DNA of 64,000 bases from Cribrihabitans_A pelagius. GTDB lineage: Bacteria > Pseudomonadota > Alphaproteobacteria > Rhodobacterales > Rhodobacteraceae. A program made the position numbers and the translations under genes. Shown piece after piece: positions 29,464 to 37,920 of the stretch (position 1 is its first letter; each line of letters begins with the position of its first letter). The notes under the pieces are model-generated. The model saw only the letters and a list, made by a program, of their open reading frames with translations, ran no database searches and had not been told where the DNA came from. The stretch is taken from NCBI RefSeq assembly GCF_048820915.1, contig NZ_JBMERR010000008.1, forward strand, positions 62,001-126,000, given 5' to 3'.

Positions 29464-29727
29464 GACAAGAAGAAGCACACGGCGATCCCGTACCCGGCGG
29501 ACTTCCGCGAGCGGGCGGTGGCGATGGTGATAGGCCATCTTGATGGCTGCCGCAGCTTGACGGCGGCGGGGCGCGGCATCGCCGGCAAGCTCGGCTGCCC
29601 GCCGGACAGTTTGCGGGTCTGGTCCACGCAAGCGCGGCGCGGCGCGGGCAAGGAAGCGGGGCCGGCGAGCGCAGAGAGGGCCCGCATCAAGGCGCCCGAA
29701 CGCGAGAGCCGGGAGCTGCGGAGGGCG
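29464..29727 (+). pseudogene. IS3 transposase OrfA fragment
   Basis: Translation gives DKKKHTAIPYPADFRERAVA, KLGCPPDSLRVW and a leucine-zipper end RARIKAPERESRELRRA, the IS3 OrfA pattern of HTH plus coiled coil. There is no ATG; an in-frame TAG lies just upstream, so the start has been lost. The frame runs straight into the orfB remnant at 29727. Confidence 0.85.
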
Positions 29728-30257
29728 ACAAGGTCCACCGCGCCTTCCGTGCCGGCCGGTCAACCCAGCTCCAGGCGTCCGATTTCACCTCTGTGCCGGC
29801 CTGGCCGGGCACCGTCTGCGTGGCCGCTTGCCGCCGGGCTTGAATCAATGCCGCCTTCAACGGCTCGCTCCCTGGCGTCTTCGCGTGAAGGACCGTGGAC
29901 TGGCGCGTGTCCAGCCTGATGACGGCCCGGTTCCGGCCCGATGCTCCCGAGCAAGCTCTGTGGCAAAGAAAGTCTCCTGGAAACAAAAGCCTGATCCATC
30001 ATTCGGGCCGCGGGCCGCAATCGTTGCCCACCAGGCACACGGAGCGTTTGGCCGAGGCAGACCCATCAGCCGGGACGGCCGAAGTCATCAAGCAGCCCGG
30101 GCCATGGAAAACGATGCAGGACGCCGAATGGGAAACCATGAACCGGGCCGATTGGGACACTCAGGACCGGCTGCTGGGCTCAATCGGCGACATGCCGCCA
30201 GCCGAGGCCGAAAGGCGATACCTTGAACAGATCGAAGCAATGGACAAGGCTGCGTAA
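29727..30257 (+). pseudogene. IS3 transposase OrfB remnants (rve integrase domain, disrupted)
   Basis: Two pieces. At 29727-29843 the frame reads DKVHRAFRAGRSTQLQASDF then TSVPAWPGTVCVA and a TGA; this is the DFT segment holding the first catalytic Asp. At 29895-30257 another frame reads DWRVSSLMTARF, PEQALWQRKSPGNKSLIHHS and ends PIGDM-like PPAEAERRYLEQIEAMDKAA, the C-terminal end of IS3 OrfB. The first half of OrfB, some residues between TERLAEA and EVIKQPGPW, and the frame are lost. Confidence 0.85.
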
Positions 30258-30333
30258 CGCGTGGAACGAAATGCTCTCCGGGCAAGCCGCGGCGGTTCAG
30301 AAAGGCTCCTGCAGGACACGCGGGCGCTCCAAC

Positions 30334-30366
30334 AAAAAAGACCGGCGCCCGGCGCCGGTCTTTCTC
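30334..30366 (-). terminator. Terminator of the threonine aldolase operon
   Basis: GACCGGCGCC/GGCGCCGGTC stem with a CG loop; on the minus strand it is followed by TTTTTT. It lies 27 bp past the aldolase stop. Confidence 0.88.
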
Positions 30367-30392
30367 CATTGGGGGGCGCTCGGACGCTGTCC

Positions 30393-31427
30393 TCAAAGCA
30401 GCGCGATGAATTCGCTGATCTGCGCGCGGGATATCGACCAGTCGCAGACAAAGCGCGCGGTCACCAACTCATCGCCGGGGCCGTCCAGGCCGCCGTCCCA
30501 GAGGTGATAGACGGCGCCGGCCTCGAAGAGCCGCCTGTGGGTGCTGCGGGGCAGGGCGGCAAAGATCATGTTGGCCTGGGGCGCGTGGCTGAACTCGGCC
30601 CCGGCCTGGCGCAGCCCCTCGGCCAGTGCGGCGCAATTGGCGTTGGCGGTACGGGCATTGTCCAGCCAGAGATCATCGCTCAGATAGGCCAGCATCTGCG
30701 CCGACAGGTAGCGGTGCTTGGAGAACAGATGCGCGCCGCGCTTGCGGCGGTATTCGAACTCCTGCGCGCGGGCGGGGTCAAAGAAGATCACCGCCTCCAC
30801 GCCGAGGCAGCCGTTCTTGGTGCCGCCGAAGGAGACCGCGCTGACACCGGCTTTCCAGGTCATCTCCGCGGGCGTGCAGCCAAGCGCCACCAGCGCATTG
30901 GCAAAGCGGGCGCCATCCAGATGCACCGGCAGATCGTGCTCAGCCGCCAACGCGCAGAGGCCTTGAAGCTCATCCAGGGAATAGACGGTGCCAAACTCGG
31001 TCACCTGGGTGATCGACACTGGCCCGCGCTGTGGCCCGTGCACGCCGCGGGTCTCCTCGCCCTCGATGGCGCGGCGCAGATCAGCGGGGGTCATCTTGTC
31101 GGCGGTGGTGGCGAGGGTCAGCTTGGCGCCGCCGGTGTAGAATTCGGGCGCGTTGCATTCGTCCATGTTGATATGCGCTGGCCCGGTGCAGAAGATCGTC
31201 TGCCAGGGCTGCGCCAGCGTCGACAGCGCCAGCACGTTGGCGGCGGTGCCGGTGGCGACCAGGTAGACCGCGGCCTCCGGCGCCTCGAAGATCTCGCGGA
31301 TTTTGGCCGTGACTTCCGCCATCTCCGGATCGGCGCCATAGCCCATGGCATAGCCCTGATTGGCGCGGGCCAGCGCGTCCAGGATCGGCTGCGGCACCGG
31401 GCCGGAATTGTCAGAGGCGAAATGCAT
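30393..31427 (-). CDS. ltaE: Low-specificity L-threonine aldolase
   Basis: A 344-residue PLP enzyme of the beta-eliminating lyase family that splits threonine/allo-threonine to glycine and acetaldehyde. MHFASDNSGPVPQPILDAL and GYAMGYGADP are the aldolase start; HLDGARFANA (Asp171) and the PLP Lys204 in SFGGTKNGCLG follow. The ATG at 31427 follows AGGAGCC and shares one base with the ycgN-like stop (TGATG). Last gene of a ribF-ycgN-ltaE unit. Confidence 0.93.
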   Translation of the reverse strand: MHFASDNSGPVPQPILDALARANQGYAMGYGADPEMAEVTAKIREIFEAPEAAVYLVATGTAANVLALSTLAQPWQTIFCTGPAHINMDECNAPEFYTGGAKLTLATTADKMTPADLRRAIEGEETRGVHGPQRGPVSITQVTEFGTVYSLDELQGLCALAAEHDLPVHLDGARFANALVALGCTPAEMTWKAGVSAVSFGGTKNGCLGVEAVIFFDPARAQEFEYRRKRGAHLFSKHRYLSAQMLAYLSDDLWLDNARTANANCAALAEGLRQAGAEFSHAPQANMIFAALPRSTHRRLFEAGAVYHLWDGGLDGPGDELVTARFVCDWSISRAQISEFIALL

Positions 31428-31942
31428 CAGGTTGGCTCCTCGATTATGTGATCTTCCCATTCCTCTTCGGAAATCTCGAATTCGGAGACGGTCCAGCCGC
31501 GCACAGACACGCCGGCTTCATGCACGCTCTCCGGCGTGCCGGTCAGCAGCGGGTGCCACTTGGGCAGCGGCTTGCCCTCCCAGAGGAGCCGGTAGGCGCA
31601 GGTCTCCGGCATCCAGTAGGCGTGGGTGTCGAGGTTCTCCGGCTTCAGCACGATGCATTCCGGCACGAACTGGTGGCGGATCGGGTATTGCGCGCAGCGG
31701 CAGGTGGCGTCGTCCAGCAGGCGGCAGGCCACCCGGGTGAGCGCGACCTCGCCGGTGTCCTCGTCCTCCAGCTTGTTGAGGCAGCATTTGCCGCAGCCGT
31801 CGCACAGCGCTTCCCATTCGCGCTGGTTGAGCTTGGCAAGCGGCTTCTTCTCCCAGAAGCGGGGAGTGAGGCCGGTGCGGTCGATCACGTCTTCGCTCCG
31901 GGGCTCAGACTGGCGATGGGGCTTGGGCTTGCGGCAAGTCAT
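31427..31942 (-). CDS. ycgN: YcgN/YkgJ-type cysteine cluster protein (UPF0260)
   Basis: A 171-residue protein of the UPF0260 family. The cluster CDGCGKCC (Cys47, 50, 53, 54) and later Cys residues (CRLL, CRC, PEC, TCAYRL) resemble a metal or Fe-S binding set. The WHPLLTGTPESVHEAGVSVR stretch is diagnostic of YcgN. Function is unknown in the literature I know. It overlaps ribF upstream (ATGA) and ltaE downstream (TGATG), so the three are translationally linked. Confidence 0.9.
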   Translation of the reverse strand: MTCRKPKPHRQSEPRSEDVIDRTGLTPRFWEKKPLAKLNQREWEALCDGCGKCCLNKLEDEDTGEVALTRVACRLLDDATCRCAQYPIRHQFVPECIVLKPENLDTHAYWMPETCAYRLLWEGKPLPKWHPLLTGTPESVHEAGVSVRGWTVSEFEISEEEWEDHIIEEPT

Positions 31943-32871
31943 AGCGCTGCCAGGATTTCGCGGGCTTCGGCGCAGTCGGCCTCCATGCGGGCGATCAATG
32001 CTTCCAACCCGTCAAAGGTCAGCTCCGGGCGCAGGAAGTCGACCAGCCCAACAGACAGCGTCGCGCCGTAGAGGTCGCCGGAGAAGTCGAAGAGGTAGGT
32101 TTCGATATTGGGCACCTCGCCGCCGAACATCGGCCGCACTCCGATGGAGGCGGCGCCGTGGTAGCTGCCCGCATGCGGTCCGTCGAGCACATCGACCAGC
32201 ACTGCATAGACCCCAAAGCGCGGCTGATGCAGGCCTTCGATCGACATGTTGGCGGTGGGAAAGCCCAGCTCGCGGCCGCGCTGCTCGCCGCCGATCACCA
32301 CGCCTTCGATCCGGTGCCAATGCCCCAGCATCTCCTTGGCGTCGCGGGGGCGGCCCTCACTCAGCGCGGTGCGGATCGCAGTGGAAGAGACAGCGTGTTC
32401 AGAGTATTCCATCAGCGGCGCGATGGTGACGCCAAAACCGTATTTCTTGCCAAAGCGTTCCAGGTCTGCGGTATCGCCCGCGCGGCCCTTGCCGAAACAG
32501 AAATCGGCGCCCACCACGACATGCGCAAGGCCGAGGCCTACGGCGATCACGTCGCGGGCGAACTCCTCGGGGGTGAGGCTCGACAATGCGGTGTTGAAGT
32601 TCAGCTCATAAAGCCTCTCAACCCCAAGCTTCTCCAGCCGGTGGGCGCGGGTCTCGGCGCGCATCAGCCGGAACGGGGCGGTGCCCGGCGCGAAGAACTC
32701 GCGCGGGTGCGGCTCGAAGGTCATCACCCCCAAGGGCGCGCCGGGCACCGCCTTGCGGGCGAGTTCGATCACCGACTGGTGGCCGCGGTGAACGCCATCG
32801 AAATTGCCGATGGCAACGGTGGCGCCGCGGTCCTGCGGTTCGACGTATTGGTGGTCTCTGACGATACGCAT
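31939..32871 (-). CDS. ribF: Bifunctional riboflavin kinase / FAD synthetase
   Basis: A 310-residue enzyme that makes FMN and then FAD. The N-terminal nucleotidyltransferase domain has AIGNFDGVHRGHQ (20-32) and a VVGADFCFGKGRAG stretch; the C-terminal riboflavin kinase domain has GFPTANM and GVYAVLVDV. Length and motifs are normal for bacterial RibF. Start ATG at 32871 begins MRIVRDHQYVEPQDRGATVA. First gene of the unit with ycgN and ltaE. Confidence 0.96.
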   Translation of the reverse strand: MRIVRDHQYVEPQDRGATVAIGNFDGVHRGHQSVIELARKAVPGAPLGVMTFEPHPREFFAPGTAPFRLMRAETRAHRLEKLGVERLYELNFNTALSSLTPEEFARDVIAVGLGLAHVVVGADFCFGKGRAGDTADLERFGKKYGFGVTIAPLMEYSEHAVSSTAIRTALSEGRPRDAKEMLGHWHRIEGVVIGGEQRGRELGFPTANMSIEGLHQPRFGVYAVLVDVLDGPHAGSYHGAASIGVRPMFGGEVPNIETYLFDFSGDLYGATLSVGLVDFLRPELTFDGLEALIARMEADCAEAREILAAL

Positions 32872-33024
32872 GGCGCATCCGTAGCGCCAAGGCGGCGGCG
32901 GTTCAAGCGGGCAGGCGTATTCCGTTGCGGGTGACTGAAGCGCGCGTTGATAGCGGGCTGGCAGGTGGCGGTCCCGGCGGGGCCAGGGGCCGCTGAAGGA
33001 GGAGGCTCGGATAAACGGGCCGCC

Positions 33025-33468
33025 TCAGTCGAACTTGCGCGAGGGTGCCATCACCATGGCCTCACCCACCAGGACCTTCTTGCCGTCCACCATGCAGCGG
33101 CAGTCCAGCTTGACCCGGCGCTTGCCGACCTCGATGCCGGTCACCTCAACCTCGGCCAGCACCATGTCGCCAGGGCGCACGGGGGCGAGGAATTTCAGCG
33201 ACTGGCTCATGTAGATGGTGCCATGCCCGGGCAGCTGCTCGCCGATCACTGCCGAGATCAGCCCCGCGGTCAGCATGCCATGCGCGATCCGGCCCTCGAA
33301 GATCGTGTCGCGGGCATAGTCGTCGTCCAGATGCACCGGGTTGCGGTCGGTGGAGACAGTGGCGAACATCTGGATGTCCTCATCGGTGATGGTTTTGCGC
33401 AGGTAGCGCACCATGCCCATCTCGATGTCTTCGATACAGATGGTTCCGCGCGGCATGTTGTCCAGCAT
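33025..33468 (-). CDS. MaoC-like (R)-specific enoyl-CoA hydratase
   Basis: A 147-residue hot-dog fold protein. The hydratase motif is visible: Asp41 and His46 in STDRNPVHLDDDYA, then GRIAHGMLTAGL. Enzymes of this kind hydrate trans-2-enoyl-CoA to (R)-3-hydroxyacyl-CoA and, as PhaJ, feed polyhydroxyalkanoate synthesis; related ones act in other CoA pathways. No pha genes are next to it. An inverted repeat upstream (33541-33565) could be its operator. Confidence 0.88.
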   Translation of the reverse strand: MLDNMPRGTICIEDIEMGMVRYLRKTITDEDIQMFATVSTDRNPVHLDDDYARDTIFEGRIAHGMLTAGLISAVIGEQLPGHGTIYMSQSLKFLAPVRPGDMVLAEVEVTGIEVGKRRVKLDCRCMVDGKKVLVGEAMVMAPSRKFD

Positions 33469-33540
33469 TTGCCCCTCCCGCCGGGTGTGTAATTTTCCAG
33501 CGCGATTGGCGCTGGCTACGCAACTTTATTACTTTGCAGT

Positions 33541-33565
33541 TGCAGAAAATCAAGCCCTTTCTGCA
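33541..33565. promoter_or_regulatory. Inverted repeat upstream of the maoC-like gene
   Basis: TGCAGAAA, nine bases, TTTCTGCA: a perfect 8-bp dyad 73 bp ahead of the ATG, with a further TTTGCAGTTGCAG direct repeat next to it (33533-33545). It looks like an operator, perhaps of a fatty-acid or PHA regulator, but could be chance next to the terminator. Confidence 0.35.
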
Positions 33566-33567
33566 TG

Positions 33568-33593
33568 AAAAAGCCCCGCCGAAGGGGCGGGGC
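33568..33593 (-). terminator. Terminator of the HAD phosphatase gene
   Basis: GCCCCGCC/GGCGGGGC stem; minus-strand U-run TTTTT. It lies 52 bp past the stop of the HAD gene. Confidence 0.85.
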
Positions 33594-33645
33594 CAGAGCA
33601 GGCTAGGTGAGGGGCAGGCGGCGCGCACCGCCGGGCAAGCGGGTT

Positions 33646-34521
33646 TTACCGCAAAAAACCAATGGCATAGGTGGGCGCGGACTGCTCCTTCTTTAGGTAG
33701 GCCGCCAGCGCGGCCGGGTCCGGCTGCTTGGAAGTTCTGGTTTCCGCAGCTGCCAGCCCGCCGGTGATGAAGAGGGAATCGATCCCCTCCCCCATGGCGC
33801 CCGCGATGTCGGTATGCGGCCCATCGCCGACCGCCAGGATCTCGCCATCGGAGGTCTCGGCGCCAATCTCGGCCAGGCGGCGGCGGGCCAGGTCATAGAC
33901 CGGCGGATGCGGCTTGCCGAAATAGAGGCTCTCGCCGCCCATCTCGGTATAAAGCCGTGCCAGCGCGCCCGCGCACCACTCCCGCGTCTCCCCCCGGTCC
34001 ACCACGATATCGGGGTTGGCGCACAAGAGCTTCAGCCCCATCTGCTTGGCATAAAGGAAATCGGGCCGGTTCACATCCGGGTCGGCCTGCGGGTCGAAGG
34101 GGCCGCAGCAGACGATGCCCTCGGCCTCCTTCAGCGGCACGCGGGTGATCTCCGCCGGGTTCTCGATAATATGCATCGGCTCGAAGAAGCCGGCATCGCG
34201 CTGCCATTCGCCCATGAAATAGACCTTGTTGCCGACCGCGCCGGTAAACATCGCGGCGCGCGCGGAGTCGCCGGAGGTGGCGATGGTGTCATAGGCATCC
34301 TGCGGCACGCCGAACTGGCTGAGCTGCTCTGCCACGCCCGCCCGCGGCTTCGGCGAGTTGGTCAGCAGCACAACGATGCCGCCCGCCGCGCGGTAACGCT
34401 GCAAGGCGGCAACCGCCTCCGGGTAGGCGGTGATGCCGTTGTGGACGCAGCCCCATAGATCCACGAACAGCGCCTTGTAGCGGCCGGAGACGTCGGACAG
34501 GGACTCGATGATCTGTGCCAT
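33646..34521 (-). CDS. TIGR01459-type HAD-superfamily (class IIA) hydrolase
   Basis: A 291-residue NagD-like phosphatase. Motif I is FVDLWGCVHNG (Asp21), in the DxWG form of the TIGR01459 family; motif II is LLTNSPKP; the C-terminal FGKPHPPVYDLA and VGDGPHTDIAGA supply motifs III and IV. This family is common in alphaproteobacteria with no known substrate. ATG 34521 begins MAQIIESLSDVSGRYKALF; longer frames upstream lack a ribosome site. Confidence 0.92.
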   Translation of the reverse strand: MAQIIESLSDVSGRYKALFVDLWGCVHNGITAYPEAVAALQRYRAAGGIVVLLTNSPKPRAGVAEQLSQFGVPQDAYDTIATSGDSARAAMFTGAVGNKVYFMGEWQRDAGFFEPMHIIENPAEITRVPLKEAEGIVCCGPFDPQADPDVNRPDFLYAKQMGLKLLCANPDIVVDRGETREWCAGALARLYTEMGGESLYFGKPHPPVYDLARRRLAEIGAETSDGEILAVGDGPHTDIAGAMGEGIDSLFITGGLAAAETRTSKQPDPAALAAYLKKEQSAPTYAIGFLR

Positions 34522-34755
34522 GGCGGGGTCTTTCGCGAAAGCTTCAACTCGCCCAGCTATGGCAGAGCGCGCAGGTCTTGACCAGCCGCACGCGGGCCGC
34601 CGCGGCCCGTGCGAGGACTCCAGAGGGGCCCGATTGCACAACTTTTGAGCGAATATTGGTCGAAATAAAGCATGGCTTACACCAGTTTTTCAGACTTCAT
34701 GCGTCTCAATGGTTGTGAGTATCTGTCCCTTTAACAATCATGTGGCGTTTTTGCG

Positions 34756-36585
34756 ATGTTCCGAACCATACCCATGAAAACCCGGCTGATCGTCTCAGGC
34801 GTGGTTTCTATCTTGGCCACCGTGATCCTCGCGGCTTTGTCGGTATACAGCCTCTGGCAGAGCGAGCTGGAGCTTGAGAGGCAAATCAACGTGACCGAGG
34901 CCGTCCGGCACGAGTTGACCGCAGACATGATGCATGACGCCATCGAGGCGGAAGTGGTCTATGGCATCCTGATCGGACCCGATGGTTCTGCCGCCAAGCA
35001 GAAGACGATCAAGGCCAAGCTGGAAGTAGACACGGCAACCTTCCGCCGCTCGGTGGAAGAGCTGCAGAAGATGGATCTGGAGCCCGATATCCGCCAGATG
35101 GTGGTGGCCCTGGCCCCGATCATGGAGGCCTTCATCACCGAGGGGGAGAAGGTCGCCAAGCTTGCCTTCAGCGACACCCAGGCGGCGCTGGCCGCGCTGC
35201 CCGCTTTCCAGCAGCAGTATGACGCGCTCGAGGTCGCGCTGGAACCGCTTGGCAAGAAGATAAAATCCTCTGCCAAGGAAACCGCGGAGGCAGCACGCGC
35301 GCATGACATGCAGCTGCTGTACACGCTGCTCGGGTTCTCCGCGGCAGCCGTGGCGCTGATGATGTACAATGCGCACAAGGTGACCCAGACCATCACCAAG
35401 CCGATCGGCCGCCTGCGCGAGGCGCTGCATGACGTGGCCGAGGGCGACTTCAAGATCCGGATCGCCGACCGCATGCGCGCCGATGACTTCGGGGAGATCG
35501 CCAGGGACATCGATGCCGTGTCGGGCCGGGTGATCAAGGCGCTGGAGGAGCAGAACGCGCTGCGCGCCGAAGGCGAGCAGGTGATCGACCGGCTGCGCCG
35601 CGGTTTGCAGCAGCTGTCCGCGGGCGATTTCAGCGCCCGGATCGAGACGGCCTTCACCGGCGGCTACGAAGCGCTGAGGGAAAACTACAATGAAACCGTC
35701 GACAAGCTGAACGAGCTGCTGTCGCAGGTGGTGCAGGCCAGCCAGGGCATCCAGGTCCAGTCCGGTGAAATCCAGTCCGCCTCCGACGATCTGTCGGCGC
35801 GGACCGAAAGCCAGGCCGCCACGCTGGAGCAGACCGCCGCGGCGCTGGAGCAGATGACGGTCAGCGTCAACAGCTCCGCCACCAACGCCCGGCAGGTGGA
35901 GGAAGCCGTAGAAACCGCCCGCAACGATGTGGAGCACAGCGGCCGCGTGGTCGAAGGCGCAATCGCGGCGATGAACGAGATTGAGAAATCCTCCGATCAG
36001 ATCTCCCAGATCATCGGCGTGATCGACGATATTGCCTTCCAGACCAACCTCCTGGCGCTCAACGCCGGGGTCGAGGCCGCCCGGGCGGGCGAGGTCGGCC
36101 GCGGTTTTGCGGTGGTGGCCTCCGAAGTACGGGCGCTGGCGCAGCGCTCCTCGGATGCGGCCGGGGAGATCAAGACCTTGATCGGCGCCAGCTCCAAGAA
36201 CGTCGAAGAGGGCGTGGAGAAAGTGGACGGTGCGGGCAAGGCGCTTTCCGCGGTGGTCACCCAGGTCGCCAGCATCGCGGAACTGGTTTCCGGCATCTCC
36301 TCCGAATCGGCGGAGCAGGCGCAGGGGCTGAACGAGATCAACATTGGCGTCTCGCAGCTCGACTCGGTGACGCAGCAGAACGCTGCGATGGTCGAGCAGG
36401 CCGGCGCGGCGATCCGGCTGATGAACTCGGAAACCACGACGCTTAGCTCGCTGGTCGGCCAGTTCACCTTGAGAAGTTCCGCTGCCCAGGGGCAGCACAA
36501 GGGTCAGAACCGGAGCCGGCCGCCGGCCCTCGCGCATCCCGGGGACGGCACCTTTGATGGCCGGCCCCTGGCGCAATCCGCCTGA
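34756..36585 (+). CDS. Methyl-accepting chemotaxis protein
   Basis: A 609-residue receptor. TM1 near 9-31, a helical periplasmic region of about 155 residues (many Ala/Leu/Glu, four-helix bundle type), TM2 near 188-208 (LLYTLLGFSAAAVALMMYNA), a HAMP domain, a second HAMP-like stretch (RLRRGLQQLSAGDFSARIE) and the signalling domain. The highly conserved tip reads IDDIAFQTNLLALNAGVEAA then RAGEVGRGFAVVASEVRALA. No che genes are near and no C-terminal NWETF pentapeptide is present. ATG 34756 is taken; ATG 34774 (MKTRLIV) is an equal alternative. The ligand is unknown. Confidence 0.93.
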   Translation: MFRTIPMKTRLIVSGVVSILATVILAALSVYSLWQSELELERQINVTEAVRHELTADMMHDAIEAEVVYGILIGPDGSAAKQKTIKAKLEVDTATFRRSVEELQKMDLEPDIRQMVVALAPIMEAFITEGEKVAKLAFSDTQAALAALPAFQQQYDALEVALEPLGKKIKSSAKETAEAARAHDMQLLYTLLGFSAAAVALMMYNAHKVTQTITKPIGRLREALHDVAEGDFKIRIADRMRADDFGEIARDIDAVSGRVIKALEEQNALRAEGEQVIDRLRRGLQQLSAGDFSARIETAFTGGYEALRENYNETVDKLNELLSQVVQASQGIQVQSGEIQSASDDLSARTESQAATLEQTAAALEQMTVSVNSSATNARQVEEAVETARNDVEHSGRVVEGAIAAMNEIEKSSDQISQIIGVIDDIAFQTNLLALNAGVEAARAGEVGRGFAVVASEVRALAQRSSDAAGEIKTLIGASSKNVEEGVEKVDGAGKALSAVVTQVASIAELVSGISSESAEQAQGLNEINIGVSQLDSVTQQNAAMVEQAGAAIRLMNSETTTLSSLVGQFTLRSSAAQGQHKGQNRSRPPALAHPGDGTFDGRPLAQSA

Positions 36586-36794
36586 GGACGCGCCTGGGGG
36601 GCGGCGCGGTGGCCCCTTTGCCCTCTCCGCGCCGCCGGGAATCCCGTGGCGCGGGGAGGGCGCCGCCGGCTGACCGCGGACTGACCGCTGTCTGAGCGGC
36701 AAGAAAGGGTCCCCATCGGAGTGCGCCTAGCGGCTGCGGCCGGCGCAAAAGGCCGGAAATCAGCGAGACCGGGCAAGTAAAAGAAACGCCAGCC
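36586..36794. other. GC-rich intergenic stretch
   Basis: Between the receptor and pyrophosphatase genes. It holds GC-rich inverted segments (GCGCGGTGGC, GCGCCGCCGG) but no clear terminator on the plus strand and no gene. Confidence 0.5.
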
Positions 36795-36826
36795 AAAAGA
36801 AAAGGCGCCCCGGAAGGGGGCGCCTG
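36795..36826 (-). terminator. Terminator of ppaC
   Basis: AGGCGCCCC/GGGGGCGCCT stem with a GGAA loop, then TTTTCTTTT on the minus strand, 57 bp beyond the ppaC stop. Confidence 0.85.
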
Positions 36827-36882
36827 ACTGTCGCGGATGGCAGAGCACTGAGATGACGGGCGCTGCTGCCCGGGCTGCGCAG

Positions 36883-37803
36883 TTACAGCTTGAGGTTGGG
36901 GATAATCTGCTTTTTGCGCGACATGATGCCGGGCAGCACCACGGTGTCTCCCTGCGCCTCGGCACCGAAGGAGTTCTGCGCCACTGCCTTCACCAGATCG
37001 TTCGGCACCAGCAGGGTGGCTTCTTCCTTCAGGATGTCGACCACGAAGAGCAGCACCTGGTCGACGCCGTCTTCCTGCGCCACGGTGCCCATCGCCTCCA
37101 TCAGCGAGGCCTTGCGGTCCAGCACCACGCCCGGCGCGGTGGTTTCCAGCACCGAGACGCGGAACTTGGTGCCCTCGACGGCATATTCCTTGGAATCCAT
37201 GCGGATCAGCTCGGCGTCCGAGAAGGAGGAGACATCCGACTTCGCGGCAAACATCTCGGCCGCATAAACGGCGATGGAGATGCCCAGATCGGCGGCCAGC
37301 TGTTCGGCCACCGCCTTGTCGTGCGGGGTGGTGGTCGGCGAGCGGAATTCCAGCGTGTCGGAGAGGATGCAGGTCAGCGCCGCGCCCTTGATGGCCTGGG
37401 GCATGCGGGCGGCATCTTCGCCCATCAGGTCATGCATGATGGTGGCAGTGCAGGCCAGCGGGCGGATGGTGATGTCGATCGGGCCCTTGGTTTCCAGGCC
37501 GCCGACCAGCTTGTGGTGGTCGATGATCGCCTGCACGTCGGCGCCGTTGATGTTCGCGGGCAGCTCGGCGGGGTTGTTGGTGTCCACGATAACCACCGGC
37601 GCGCCGTCAGCCACGTCTTCGATGATGGCGGGCTTCTCAAAGCCCCAGCGCTCCAGCATGAAGGCGGCTTCGGTGTTGGGTTCGCCCAGCAGCACGGCTT
37701 CGGCCTTCTGGCCCTGCACCTCGTTCAGGTACCAGGCCCAGATGATCGGGGAGCCGGTGGAGTCTGTGTCGGGCGATTTGTGGCCGAAAACTTGAATGGT
37801 CAT
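36883..37803 (-). CDS. ppaC: Manganese-dependent inorganic pyrophosphatase (DHH family)
   Basis: A 306-residue family II pyrophosphatase. GHKSPDTDS (7-15), VDTNNP (Asp), the DHHK motif (AIIDHHKLVGG) and C-terminal SRKKQIIPNL, all metal or phosphate binding elements of PpaC, are present. No CBS or DRTGG insert is present. It removes pyrophosphate released by biosynthesis. ATG 37803 starts MTIQVFGHKSPDTDSTGSP; the frame upstream has no ribosome site. Confidence 0.96.
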   Translation of the reverse strand: MTIQVFGHKSPDTDSTGSPIIWAWYLNEVQGQKAEAVLLGEPNTEAAFMLERWGFEKPAIIEDVADGAPVVIVDTNNPAELPANINGADVQAIIDHHKLVGGLETKGPIDITIRPLACTATIMHDLMGEDAARMPQAIKGAALTCILSDTLEFRSPTTTPHDKAVAEQLAADLGISIAVYAAEMFAAKSDVSSFSDAELIRMDSKEYAVEGTKFRVSVLETTAPGVVLDRKASLMEAMGTVAQEDGVDQVLLFVVDILKEEATLLVPNDLVKAVAQNSFGAEAQGDTVVLPGIMSRKKQIIPNLKL

Positions 37804-37920
37804 GGCGGGTCCTGTCCGTGAAATGAGTCGCGATAGGGGAGGTTTGGGCGCCTTATAGGCGCGGGCGGAAGGCTTGTCACCCCGCCGGTGCTGCACGGGC
37901 GGCCTTGGGCCGCGGCGGGT

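Larger units (their letters stand above)
29410..30299 (+). mobile_element. Degenerate IS3-family insertion sequence with internal deletion
   Basis: Inverted repeats of 27 bp with one mismatch at 29411-29437 (GAACCGCCCCGGCTTGCCCG...) and 30272-30298 (complement). The right end keeps the TGAACC tip; at the left the first T is C. A GAA triplet flanks both ends (29407-29409 and 30300-30302), fitting the 3-bp target duplication of IS3 elements. Inside are parts of orfA and orfB in separate frames. At about 890 bp it lacks some 300-400 bp of a normal 1.2-1.3 kb element, mainly the front half of orfB. It cannot encode transposase, though its ends could still be mobilised in trans. Confidence 0.9.
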
